A DNA stretch of 41,643 bases from Candidatus Woesearchaeota archaeon (GTDB lineage: Archaea > Nanobdellota > Nanobdellia > Woesearchaeales > WJKV01): the NCBI GenBank assembly GCA_019323355.1, contig JAHWHI010000014.1:1-41643 (forward strand), in the 5' to 3' direction. The position numbers and the translations under genes were made by a program. This document shows, one piece after another, positions 14,989 through 22,665 of this stretch. The stretch's first letter is position 1. Each line of letters begins with the position of its first letter. The notes under the pieces were generated by a model, which saw only the letters and a list, made by a program, of their open reading frames with translations, was not told where the DNA came from and made no database searches.

Positions 14989-15963
14989 TTATCTATTGAC
15001 AACTATCTTTTTTATTGTCAGTTGCTTTGATTCACCGATTTTATAGGCATATCTCAAACTTATCTGCAGGGGCGAGCGGGTTGCTGGCTTTCGCGGAAGG
15101 TCTACCACTTCACATTTGATCTTTGCCATGTTGTTGTCAAGATGAGTGTCTCTGCTGCAAGTCATAGCATCTCCGCCTGTCTGGGAATCAAAACTGTAAT
15201 CTGTTGAAAGCTGGACTGCAAAATCAAAATTGTTCAAAGTATCTTTTGGATATCCGCCAGGACCGCAGACCAAATCCAATGTTGATTTATCTCCAGGATA
15301 TTTCCTGTGGCGAAAGACCTGACCTTCTCCTTTATTTTCTACTGTGATGACAAAGGTAAGCTTGACTTTATCCTCAGGAACGTTTGTTATTATCTCTTCG
15401 ACATCTGTGACTGCAAGAGGTGCTCCCTGACCTTCAGAAAGATTAAGTTTCTTATTAGCTTCCTCGAACTCGCAGGTGAATGCTCCTACTCTCGCTCCGA
15501 TGCATCCGATCATATCTGCGATTGTCTCATAAGAATAACATAAGTTTACAGGAACTTCGACCTGAAGATCTTCTGTTGCAAAATCTATTGGTCCGGCCTT
15601 GAAAGTGAATATCTCTGGAGCTGGGACATAACCTCCGCTTGGATTATAGGAAGACCGCCCCTCGATCTTGTCCAGTTTTCTTGATGCTGTTGATTCATTG
15701 ATCAATGGAGGAGAAGATCCTAGGACAAGGATGCTTTCCTCTGCAGTATAAGCGCCTTTATTGTGGAGATCAACCTGCACCATGAAGATGTCATTCACAT
15801 ATACGTCTGTCTTTGGGAAGTCTGTAAAAGAGTACTCAAGACCACTATATCCTATCCTGTAAAGTTCTTTTTCATAAGTGTCATACATACCTAAATCACA
15901 TGCTGCTGCCAGAACTAAAACTGTAAGCAAACTAAATGCTAGTAATATTTGTTTGTGGTTCAT
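14989..15963 (-). CDS. Surface lipoprotein, envelope cluster (paralogue A)
   Basis: The 324-residue precursor has lipobox LAAAC (Cys22). The first beta domain is NDIFMVQVDLHNKGAYTAEE, the signature is CYSYETIADMIGCI (Cys142, Cys154), and a second domain (LTFVITVENKGEGQVFR) ends with IKCEVVDLPRKP and QISLRYAYKIGES. The gene start overlaps the end of the 1081-residue gene by 32 bases, so the two are very likely translated in a coupled way. That makes a stoichiometric partnership plausible. No catalytic motif is seen. Confidence 0.84.
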   Translation of the reverse strand: MNHKQILLAFSLLTVLVLAAACDLGMYDTYEKELYRIGYSGLEYSFTDFPKTDVYVNDIFMVQVDLHNKGAYTAEESILVLGSSPPLINESTASRKLDKIEGRSSYNPSGGYVPAPEIFTFKAGPIDFATEDLQVEVPVNLCYSYETIADMIGCIGARVGAFTCEFEEANKKLNLSEGQGAPLAVTDVEEIITNVPEDKVKLTFVITVENKGEGQVFRHRKYPGDKSTLDLVCGPGGYPKDTLNNFDFAVQLSTDYSFDSQTGGDAMTCSRDTHLDNNMAKIKCEVVDLPRKPATRSPLQISLRYAYKIGESKQLTIKKIVVNR

Positions 15964-18900
15964 TTTTCTTCAAACAATCTGGATCCCTTATGATAAGCTG
16001 CTCCTTTTTATTAGTGTTTTGATATAATGTTTTTAAATCCAGACTCTTGCCGTCTTTTGTTATCTTGAATGTTAAATCCTTGCCAGCATAACCGACAAGT
16101 TCTCCTTTTGCAATGTTCCCTGCTTTTCTTGCTCTTCTGATGCCTTCAAAGGTTGTAGTATATCCATTTGGATGTTTGATCTCCAGACCAGAATCTCCCT
16201 TCACTGAAACTTCCCCGCTTTCAGGAGAAACAATCTTTTGATTTTCTGCACTGATCTTGACTTCTTTCAAACCATCTATGCATTTGCTGATGGCTTTTGT
16301 GTCAGCTGGCCAAATAAACATATCCTCGACTGGAAAGCCACGGCACATGCTGAACTCGTCATCCCAATCACAATTGATATTGCACGGGTCCAACAGGCAT
16401 TGCTCTTTGTTTGGATATTCTGAGCAACTCATGCTAGATCCACAGGATTCACAAGAATCCCCGACAACCCATTCTGCGACTGTCCGTGAAGCTGAGATTC
16501 CCAGTGCAGGACTTATCAGGTATGTGCCAGCTTCTGATATTGCTGTTGCAGTAGGTTTTCTTGATGCATACTGCCAATAACAATTGTTTCCGCACGCATC
16601 AATATCACAATATTTTCTATCCGGATAGTCACAACCAGAAACATCTGTCAGGCAGGTGTCATACAAAGATCCTTTCGGGTTGATACCGGGTGCAAGAGTT
16701 TTATCATAATCTTTTATACGAACCACTGTCTTTGCTGATAAAGTATAACGATATCGTGCAACTGATTTTATGTAGTATGGAGTGACATCAACACCAGTAA
16801 GGATTGCATTTGGGTTTACAGCTTCTATACGGCAGTTGAATGTCCTGAAATTTTCAATGTTAGTATCCAGAGGTTTTTTCAGTCCGTACTCAACTTCGTT
16901 TGTCTTTGGAAGGTCAGCCACTTTTACAAATTCTGGAGTGCATCCTTCTGCCATCTTGAAAACATTCGGCATTATGACACTGATATTATGGATGGCTGTT
17001 ATCTTTCCGTTCCTCCACTGATTCTTCAGTGTGACACCCATTGCAGCGCCCCTGTCCTGGGCAATGATTGCTCCGGTTATTCCTTCAAAACCGAGTGTTG
17101 CTGCTGCTGTCGGCATTTCCTCCTCATATCCAGCACCAATTGCTCCTGACTGGACAGCTATAACAGAACCCTCTGAAAAACCAACTCCAACCATCACTGG
17201 TCCTGGAGTGTACTGGGCTTCTGGTTCTGGAATCCCTTTTGCTTGCAGGACGGTCTCTCCCTGTCTCTGGAATTCAAGTTTTAGTTCCCGGTCAACAAAA
17301 TATGCTTTGTAGTATCCGACTGTTATGAAATCAAAGTCTGCTTTGAACTCTACTTTTTTAGCTCCTGGCTCTAACGGAGTGAAGTCACAATCAACACGCT
17401 CTCCTCCAAATACCAAGTCAGAGAAATTCGCACGCTGAGGATAGACCCTGCCGACACCTTCTCCTTCTATCTCACAGGACAGGTCAATGACGCATTCTGC
17501 AAGATTCTCCTTTCCAGAGCAGATATCTGAAGCCAATGAGTTTCCGCTCAACTCTGCTGTGACTGATGCAGGAATCCCACGTTCGAATGTAATATCTCCC
17601 ACTTTGCTTGGAGCTAACTTGACACCGTAATTCTTATCTTTAGAGGCGTCGACTGTTGCTGTGAAAGCGTCTCCTGTTGCCAGCGCGACCTGCTCACCCC
17701 ACCAGTCTTTTGCCCATTGCATTGGACGTATATCTTCTGCCCAGATCTCAACTTTTTTCTGCTGGAAAGCAACGTCAATGATTCCAGTCTCGTATAGATT
17801 ATTAGCATATTTTCCGACTGGAACCTGGAAGTAAACCATCCCAGCGACAACCAGGATTATCATTATCATTGCATAAGCAATATTGTGGAGCTCGAGGCCT
17901 TCGCCTTTTTTCAGCTCGCGCAATTCTCTTCTCTTTGGGTTGAAAATGTAATCCAGAATGTAAATTATCGGTACGCAGATCACATACGTTGGAATCAAAT
18001 CTGCGCCTGGAATAAACTCTATAACAACAGGGATGAAAGCAAAAAGGTAAGTGTAGGGAGTTCCGCCCATAGATCTTCCAATCAAATACCCTGTGATTGG
18101 TTCTGCGATATCTCCGATTCCAGGAACTGCAAGACCGACATAATCTAAAGCGTCACTGATGATCGCGATTATCATCGCAAGCCAGAAATGCACTGGAAGC
18201 TCTTTTGTCAGCTGGCCGATACGCTGCCTTTTAGAGATTGCCTCTGCTCTTCTCGAGGCTGAGACTGCCTCTCTTCTTTCTTCTCGAGCTTCTTCAGCTT
18301 CTCTTTCTGCAATTTTCAATTCTCCTTTCTGGATCTGGGCTGCCTCTTTCACAGCCTCTGTCTTTGCAGCCTCTTTTGCTGCTGTCTCTTTTGCAGCCAC
18401 TGTCCCGGCTTTCTCGCTTGCAAATATTTTTGCAAAATCTCCAAGCTTGCTTCCTACTGTAGAGACGCGTTCTCCGAATGTGGGGCCTGGTGCGCCTGCA
18501 TAAGCAGGTTCATAATATTCATACGCAGAAACTTCTGATGCTGCATATCTTCCCCTTCCAAACGGCTTGAACTTTGCAAAGAATGGAAGCACTAGATGAT
18601 ATATCAGATAGATGTGCAATGCTCCGAAACCAAAGAACATCAGGACCAAAACAAATGTAATAATATTCTGCTTGAAAACTTCTCTGAAAGATTCACTGTC
18701 CATCGACCTGTAGCTGACAAATACAAATACGAACAGGCCGAATATCCAGAATACTTTGTTATCATGAAGAATATCCAAAGGAAAGTATTGTGAAAGATAA
18801 GCCTGCGCTCTAGGAAACTGCGCAAAGACAACTGCGAAAAGCGCAGCAACAAAGAAGACAGCAACATCTTTTGCATCCCCTTGTTTTTCTGGAATCATGC

Positions 18901-19177
18901 CGAAAGGATCTCCTTCTCCACGCGCGAGCCTGTGCTCGTGGAACTCGACCTTTACCCAGTGAAGCGGAATTATTGCGAGAAGAGCCCAGGGCGAGATAAA
19001 AACCGCAACCATCACATAGACCATCCAGTTGCCTGGCTGTTTAAGCGGATTCTTATGGCCTGGATCTGCAGCGAGAATAAACAAAACAAGACGGATAATT
19101 ACTAATACACCTATAAGAGAAGTTGCAACACCTGGTATTGGAAGGTATAGATTGATAAATTCATCGACAGTCCCCAT
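15932..19177 (-). CDS. Large polytopic membrane protein with Cys-rich ectodomain and degenerate LytM-like C-terminus
   Basis: The gene encodes 1081 residues. The first 205 or so contain about five membrane helices (e.g. ATSLIGVLVIIRLVLFILA, VYVMVAVFISPWALLAII). Residues about 235-330 are a charged Ala/Glu/Lys/Arg-rich coil (KETAAKEAAKTEAVKEAAQI). Three or four more helices follow up to about 462 (IAYAMIMIILVVAGMVYFQV). The remaining 600 or more residues should be extracytoplasmic. They include a beta domain (DCDFTPLEPGAKKVEFKADF) resembling the last domain of the neighbouring lipoproteins, two Cys-rich modules (CDYPDRKYCDIDACGNNCYW; CSEYPNKEQCLLDPCNINCDW), and a C-terminal stretch (about 970-1055; IKHPNGYTTTFEGI, KGELVGYAGKDLTFKI) that follows the M23/LytM pattern without its zinc ligands. 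The family is not recognised. It is the central gene of the envelope cluster. Confidence 0.85.
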   Translation of the reverse strand: MGTVDEFINLYLPIPGVATSLIGVLVIIRLVLFILAADPGHKNPLKQPGNWMVYVMVAVFISPWALLAIIPLHWVKVEFHEHRLARGEGDPFGMIPEKQGDAKDVAVFFVAALFAVVFAQFPRAQAYLSQYFPLDILHDNKVFWIFGLFVFVFVSYRSMDSESFREVFKQNIITFVLVLMFFGFGALHIYLIYHLVLPFFAKFKPFGRGRYAASEVSAYEYYEPAYAGAPGPTFGERVSTVGSKLGDFAKIFASEKAGTVAAKETAAKEAAKTEAVKEAAQIQKGELKIAEREAEEAREERREAVSASRRAEAISKRQRIGQLTKELPVHFWLAMIIAIISDALDYVGLAVPGIGDIAEPITGYLIGRSMGGTPYTYLFAFIPVVIEFIPGADLIPTYVICVPIIYILDYIFNPKRRELRELKKGEGLELHNIAYAMIMIILVVAGMVYFQVPVGKYANNLYETGIIDVAFQQKKVEIWAEDIRPMQWAKDWWGEQVALATGDAFTATVDASKDKNYGVKLAPSKVGDITFERGIPASVTAELSGNSLASDICSGKENLAECVIDLSCEIEGEGVGRVYPQRANFSDLVFGGERVDCDFTPLEPGAKKVEFKADFDFITVGYYKAYFVDRELKLEFQRQGETVLQAKGIPEPEAQYTPGPVMVGVGFSEGSVIAVQSGAIGAGYEEEMPTAAATLGFEGITGAIIAQDRGAAMGVTLKNQWRNGKITAIHNISVIMPNVFKMAEGCTPEFVKVADLPKTNEVEYGLKKPLDTNIENFRTFNCRIEAVNPNAILTGVDVTPYYIKSVARYRYTLSAKTVVRIKDYDKTLAPGINPKGSLYDTCLTDVSGCDYPDRKYCDIDACGNNCYWQYASRKPTATAISEAGTYLISPALGISASRTVAEWVVGDSCESCGSSMSCSEYPNKEQCLLDPCNINCDWDDEFSMCRGFPVEDMFIWPADTKAISKCIDGLKEVKISAENQKIVSPESGEVSVKGDSGLEIKHPNGYTTTFEGIRRARKAGNIAKGELVGYAGKDLTFKITKDGKSLDLKTLYQNTNKKEQLIIRDPDCLKKNEPQTNITSI

Positions 19178-19208
19178 AATCTAAGATCCCCTTTTTTGAT
19201 AGAGCTGT

Positions 19209-20417
19209 TCAGCTCTCGATTTCTATTGTGATTTCAAGACCTGTTACATCAATCCCACTGCTACGAGGGACAAGCTTGATTGCATTGGTTCCATCAATCA
19301 AGTAATCGTCAATCTCCTGTGAGAACACCTCTCCGCGCTCTCCAATGTGGATTGTCCTACCGTTAATGTAAACATCAAGATTCTTGAACTCTGGGCTTAC
19401 AAAACTTAAATAGAGCATTGCAAGCACATCATCCTCTTCCTGGATCTCATAAAGATCCTCCTCTTCAAGCTCAAAGTAGTAAGTAGGAGCAATTGGTTCT
19501 TTGAAACTTTGTATTATCTGGATATTATCAACAATGTAATTTCCCGTTGTTGTCTTGAAAGTAAGGTCATTCTCGCCAGTCATCAGCTTATCTGGCAGGA
19601 AGTCGATCACTACAGGAGATCCGCATAACGGAATTGTTTTTGAAAGCAATTGGTTGTTCACCAATATCTCAAGCGGACCGACATTTCCAGGGCTACACTC
19701 TGGAAGATATTTTAAAGTTAATTTCTTGGTATTCAAAAGATCGTCAGTAGTGATGATGAACTTGTTTGTGCTTGACAATTTAGATATGTCGCGGACATCA
19801 CCAGTTATCTGGATAGTTTCCAGGAGATAGCTGTTTGTCGCCCAGAATCTTATTCCTGGACTGCTCACCCTAAACTCAAGAACATTCTCTCTCTGCAACA
19901 GTTGCCTTGGTATCTCGACCGGCGGATTTGTAGGCTGGGATAGCTCACTGTTGAAGATCTGCTTTCCGTTCATGAAAATTATCAATCTGCCAGAATACTT
20001 TTTTGCATTGAATGACAACAAGATACTGTCAGTATTATCTGGATCAGCAAGTATAAAATGGAAAGTGTCTGGCTCTGCACTGAACAGACTGCGTTCAGTA
20101 TAGATAGAAGCTGCTCTTGCAAGCTGTTTGCTCTTAACTTCTGAAGACAGGAATGAAGCAGGAAGGTACAGCCTGTTCTGGGTTGCTGTAAGAGTGTCAA
20201 GCCTTCCAGGTGTTTTTGATAGTAAGATGTATCCGCCCATTGAAGGGATTGTAGGAGTTGTAGGCTGAAAACCTGAAGGTCCTTCTGTGCCTTCCAACAG
20301 CTCTGTCCGATGTTCTGGCGGGACAAGCAAGATATAAAGAATTATTACAACTGCAATCAAAGCAACTAGTGCTGCTGCTCCGCTTCCAGCATCACCTCTT
20401 CTATTCTTTCTAACCAT
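19209..20417 (-). CDS. Membrane-anchored protein with repeated jelly-roll-like beta modules
   Basis: The 402-residue protein starts VRKNRRGDAGSGAAAL, followed by one membrane helix (VALIAVVIILYILLVPP), giving an N-in anchor; a class III (prepilin-like) signal cleaved after RRG is a weaker alternative. Three repeats follow, each with a strand, an NG/NN turn, a further strand and an L-x-x-G/E-N-x-L-x-F element: FMNGKQIFNSEL with LQRENVLEFRVSS, LVNNQLLSKTIP with LMTGENDLTFKTT, and YINGRTIHIGER with LIDGTNAIKLVP. Each resembles a galactose-binding-like beta sandwich. The ATG at 20417 is preferred because AGGTGA lies five bases upstream; a GTG at 20426 is the alternative. It is first in the cluster, 31 bases before the 1081-residue gene. 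Confidence 0.82.
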   Translation of the reverse strand: MVRKNRRGDAGSGAAALVALIAVVIILYILLVPPEHRTELLEGTEGPSGFQPTTPTIPSMGGYILLSKTPGRLDTLTATQNRLYLPASFLSSEVKSKQLARAASIYTERSLFSAEPDTFHFILADPDNTDSILLSFNAKKYSGRLIIFMNGKQIFNSELSQPTNPPVEIPRQLLQRENVLEFRVSSPGIRFWATNSYLLETIQITGDVRDISKLSSTNKFIITTDDLLNTKKLTLKYLPECSPGNVGPLEILVNNQLLSKTIPLCGSPVVIDFLPDKLMTGENDLTFKTTTGNYIVDNIQIIQSFKEPIAPTYYFELEEEDLYEIQEEDDVLAMLYLSFVSPEFKNLDVYINGRTIHIGERGEVFSQEIDDYLIDGTNAIKLVPRSSGIDVTGLEITIEIES

Positions 20418-20446
20418 AACGCTCACCTGCTGACAAATAATACCTA

Positions 20447-20458
20447 TTTATATATAAA
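20447..20458 (-). promoter_or_regulatory. TATA box for the envelope cluster
   Basis: TTTATATATAAA on the minus strand lies upstream of the 402-residue gene. It predicts initiation near 20425, around the ribosome site for the ATG at 20417. Confidence 0.5.
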
Positions 20459-20498
20459 ACCATCTATTTTATAAAGGGACGGTTAAAAAACCAGGGCA

Positions 20499-20510
20499 AA
20501 TATATATAAA
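20499..20510 (+). promoter_or_regulatory. TATA box for pelA
   Basis: AATATATATAAA is centred about 27 bases before the ATG at 20533, implying a leaderless message. It is divergent from the envelope cluster promoter. Confidence 0.55.
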
Positions 20511-20532
20511 CAGCCCGGGATTCTGGTTCTTT

Positions 20533-21570
20533 ATGAAAATCATACGCAAAGACCTAAAAAATGGCGAAATCAAATTCAGGATCACTAATCTAGATGACTT
20601 GTGGTTCCTGAGCCATATGATTGAATCTGGAGATTTGATTAAAGGCAAGACTACCCGGAAGATCAAGGTCGGAGCAGACCAGAAGGATGTTGCGAAAAAA
20701 ACATTTTTCCTGGCAATAGAAGTTGAGAAGATAGATTTCCAGCCGAATGTTCTCAGAGTATCTGGTATCATCAAATCCGGACCAGATGAAATCACCCTAG
20801 GTTCGCATCAAAGTTTCAGCCTGGAGCTGAATTCAGAAGCAACACTTGTAAAAGAAAAATGGATGAAACACCAGCTGCAAAAACTTGACGATGCTGTGAA
20901 AGAAAGAGCAGAAATACTTATCTGTGCACTTGACCGGGAGAGTGCAGGTTTTGCTTTGATGAAACCACAAGGATATTCCATGATATCAGAAATAGAGGGA
21001 CAGGTCGAGAAGAAAGGATATGAACAGACTTCTGTTGACTTCTATGCAGAGATTGTGAAAAAACTTCAAGAATATTCTGAGAGATACAAGCCGACCAAGA
21101 TCATTGTTGCAAGCCCTGCTGTCTGGCGAGAGAACATAAGTGCAAAGATCCCTGCTGACATGAAAAAGAAAGTCCTGTTCGCGACATGCGCCAGCGGCGG
21201 AAAGAGGGGCATTGATGAAGTCCTGAAAAGCGACGAACTCAAGTCTGCACTAAAAGAGGATAGAACAACAAAAGAAGTCTCGCTTGTCGAGGACCTGCTT
21301 TCAGAGATATCAAAGAATGGAAAAGCAAGCTATGGTTTTGATGCAATCAAAGGTTGTGTTGAAGCAGGAGCTGTTGAGACATTGCTTATTGTAGACAAGT
21401 TTCTTTTTGAGAGCAAAGAAAAAGGAAATTATACAAAGATAGACAAGCTAATGCAGAAGACAGAACAGATGCAGGGAAATGTCTTTATCATAAGCTATGA
21501 GCACGAAGCAGGAAAAAAATTATACGGATTAGGCGGGATGGGAGCCTTGCTCAGATATAAAATAGATTAA
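20533..21570 (+). CDS. pelA: mRNA surveillance protein pelota (Dom34 family)
   Basis: This 345-residue protein has the three eRF1-related domains of archaeal pelota. The Sm-like N-domain (1-120) carries the signature FRITNLDDLWFLSHMIESGD and LIKGKTTRKIKVG. The central domain includes LICALDRESAGFALMK. The C-domain contains SYGFDAIKGCVEAGAVETLL and ends FIISYEHEAGKKLYGLGGMG. With aEF1alpha and ABCE1 it rescues stalled ribosomes (no-go/non-stop decay). The start is fixed by homology (MKIIRKDLKNGEIKF) and by the leaderless promoter. Confidence 0.96.
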   Translation: MKIIRKDLKNGEIKFRITNLDDLWFLSHMIESGDLIKGKTTRKIKVGADQKDVAKKTFFLAIEVEKIDFQPNVLRVSGIIKSGPDEITLGSHQSFSLELNSEATLVKEKWMKHQLQKLDDAVKERAEILICALDRESAGFALMKPQGYSMISEIEGQVEKKGYEQTSVDFYAEIVKKLQEYSERYKPTKIIVASPAVWRENISAKIPADMKKKVLFATCASGGKRGIDEVLKSDELKSALKEDRTTKEVSLVEDLLSEISKNGKASYGFDAIKGCVEAGAVETLLIVDKFLFESKEKGNYTKIDKLMQKTEQMQGNVFIISYEHEAGKKLYGLGGMGALLRYKID

Positions 21571-21614
21571 ATCCCTCGACGACATAAAAATTTGTTATCA
21601 CTTGAAATCTAAAC

Positions 21615-21626
21615 ATTTATATATAA
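21615..21626 (+). promoter_or_regulatory. TATA box for the trmB-like gene
   Basis: CATTTATATATAAGG predicts initiation near 21647. The start codon is at 21751 or 21760, so the leader is about 105-113 bases, unusually long for this window. Confidence 0.55.
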
Positions 21627-21646
21627 GGAAGGTTTTCTTTGACTAC

Positions 21647-21750
21647 TATTAAGAGGGGATTGGGTGACGTATTTTTGCGTATTTTTTGTCCACTCTTAAG
21701 AAGTGAACGTTTTTGGTTTTATGTTCACAGAAAAAAAACGAGGGGGTTGA
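21647..21750 (+). promoter_or_regulatory. Structured 5' leader of the trmB-like gene
   Basis: Two inverted repeats are visible. TTAAGAGGGGA (21649-21659) pairs with TCCACTCTTAA (21689-21699), 10 pairs with one mismatch around a 29-base loop. GTGAACGT (21703-21710) pairs with ATGTTCAC (21721-21728), 8 pairs with one G-U around a 10-base loop. A GAGGGGG ribosome site (21740-21746) follows. The 180-base gap between pelA and this gene holds nothing else coding. The layout suits post-transcriptional control or an operator for the regulator's own binding; neither is shown. Confidence 0.5.
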
Positions 21751-22578
21751 TTGGGTAAAATGATTGTGAAAGATGACTTTTTAAGCAAATTGCGACGTTA
21801 TTTCTGTTTGAATTTATACGAAGTGAAGATATGGACTGCATTGTTATCTCGTGGAGTGAGCACTGCTGGCGAGCTATCAGATATTGCTAACGTTCCTAGA
21901 TCCAGAAGCTATGATGTTCTGGAGAGCCTAGAGAAAAAAGGATTTGTCGTTAATAAACTTGGAAAACCAATCAAGTATATTGCAATCCCTCCAAAAGAAG
22001 TTGTTGAGCGGGTCAAGAAAAATCTTCAGTCTGATGCTGATGATAAAGTCAAACGACTAAATGACCTTAAAGGTTCAGAAGTATTGAACGAGCTTAATGT
22101 ATTGCATACCCAAGGTATCGAGCTTGTGGAACCTACTGATCTTTCTGGAAATCTTAGAGGAAGGCATAACTTATACGACCACCTTGAACTGACAATCAAG
22201 AACGCAGAGAAGTCAGTCACATTGATGACAACATCAGAAGGATTGATCAGAAAAGTAGATGCTTTGAAATCAGTCTTTGAGAAGCTGAAGAAACGCGGTG
22301 TCACAATCAGAATAGCAGCACCATTGACAAAAGAATGCAAGGATGCTATCAAAGACATCAAGAATTTCGCAGAAGTCAGAAACGTGAAAAAGCTGAATGC
22401 TAGATTCTGTGTTGTGGATGGAAAAGAGCTGACATTCATGGTGATGAATGATACAGAAGTTCATCCAACATACGATATAGGTATCTGGGTCAACACACCT
22501 TTCTTTGCAAATGCTCTTGACAGCATGTTCGATATGGCATGGAAAGACATGACTCCTGCTGCAAAAGTTCTGAAATAG
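21751..22578 (+). CDS. TrmB-family transcriptional regulator
   Basis: The gene encodes 275 residues (272 from the ATG at 21760). Residues about 10-80 form the TrmB winged helix: LNLYEVKIWTALLSRGVSTA, IANVPRSRSYDVLESLEKKG, VVNKLGKPIKYIAIPPKEV. Residues 80-110 are a coiled dimerisation helix. The rest is a PLD-like effector domain (NAEKSVTLMTTSEGLIRK, LKKRGVTIRIAAPLTKECKD). TrmB proteins commonly sense sugars or other metabolites and repress or activate transport and central-carbon genes. No such target is adjacent: neighbours are pelA and pheST. The TTG at 21751 is better spaced from the GAGGGGG site than the ATG at 21760, so the start is uncertain. Confidence 0.9.
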   Translation: MGKMIVKDDFLSKLRRYFCLNLYEVKIWTALLSRGVSTAGELSDIANVPRSRSYDVLESLEKKGFVVNKLGKPIKYIAIPPKEVVERVKKNLQSDADDKVKRLNDLKGSEVLNELNVLHTQGIELVEPTDLSGNLRGRHNLYDHLELTIKNAEKSVTLMTTSEGLIRKVDALKSVFEKLKKRGVTIRIAAPLTKECKDAIKDIKNFAEVRNVKKLNARFCVVDGKELTFMVMNDTEVHPTYDIGIWVNTPFFANALDSMFDMAWKDMTPAAKVLK

Positions 22579-22579
22579 A

Positions 22580-22601
22580 GCTTTTTCTTTTTATTTTTTC
22601 T
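22580..22601 (+). terminator. T-rich terminator after the trmB-like gene
   Basis: Immediately after the stop there are runs of four to six T separated by single bases. This is the usual archaeal intrinsic terminator form. Confidence 0.45.
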
Positions 22602-22632
22602 GATATTCTCCTAATAAATATCGACCAAAAGC

Positions 22633-22641
22633 CTTAAATAC
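22633..22641 (+). promoter_or_regulatory. TATA box for pheS
   Basis: CTTAAATAC is centred 26-29 bases before the ATG at 22666. A GAGGT stands four bases before the ATG, so both signals are present. Confidence 0.45.
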
Positions 22642-22665
22642 AAATATCCTTTCAAATGAGGTATA

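Noticed and set aside
16238..18793. Many open frames on the plus strand opposite the large membrane-protein gene
   Set aside because: They mirror the codon structure of the minus-strand gene, have no promoter or ribosome site, and have no recognisable product.
12894..20417. Envelope cluster as an integrated virus or plasmid
   Set aside because: No integrase, attachment repeats, tRNA target, capsid, terminase or replication gene; base composition and promoter style look like the neighbours.
19209..20417. Type IV pilus/archaellum operon based on the prepilin-like N-terminus
   Set aside because: No ATPase, PilC/FlaJ-like protein or peptidase gene nearby, and the 1081-residue neighbour does not resemble a pilus platform. 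Kept only as an alternative signal type.
21641..21760. A known riboswitch class in the trmB leader
   Set aside because: The stems and loops do not match any riboswitch consensus I can recall, so only a generic structured leader is claimed.
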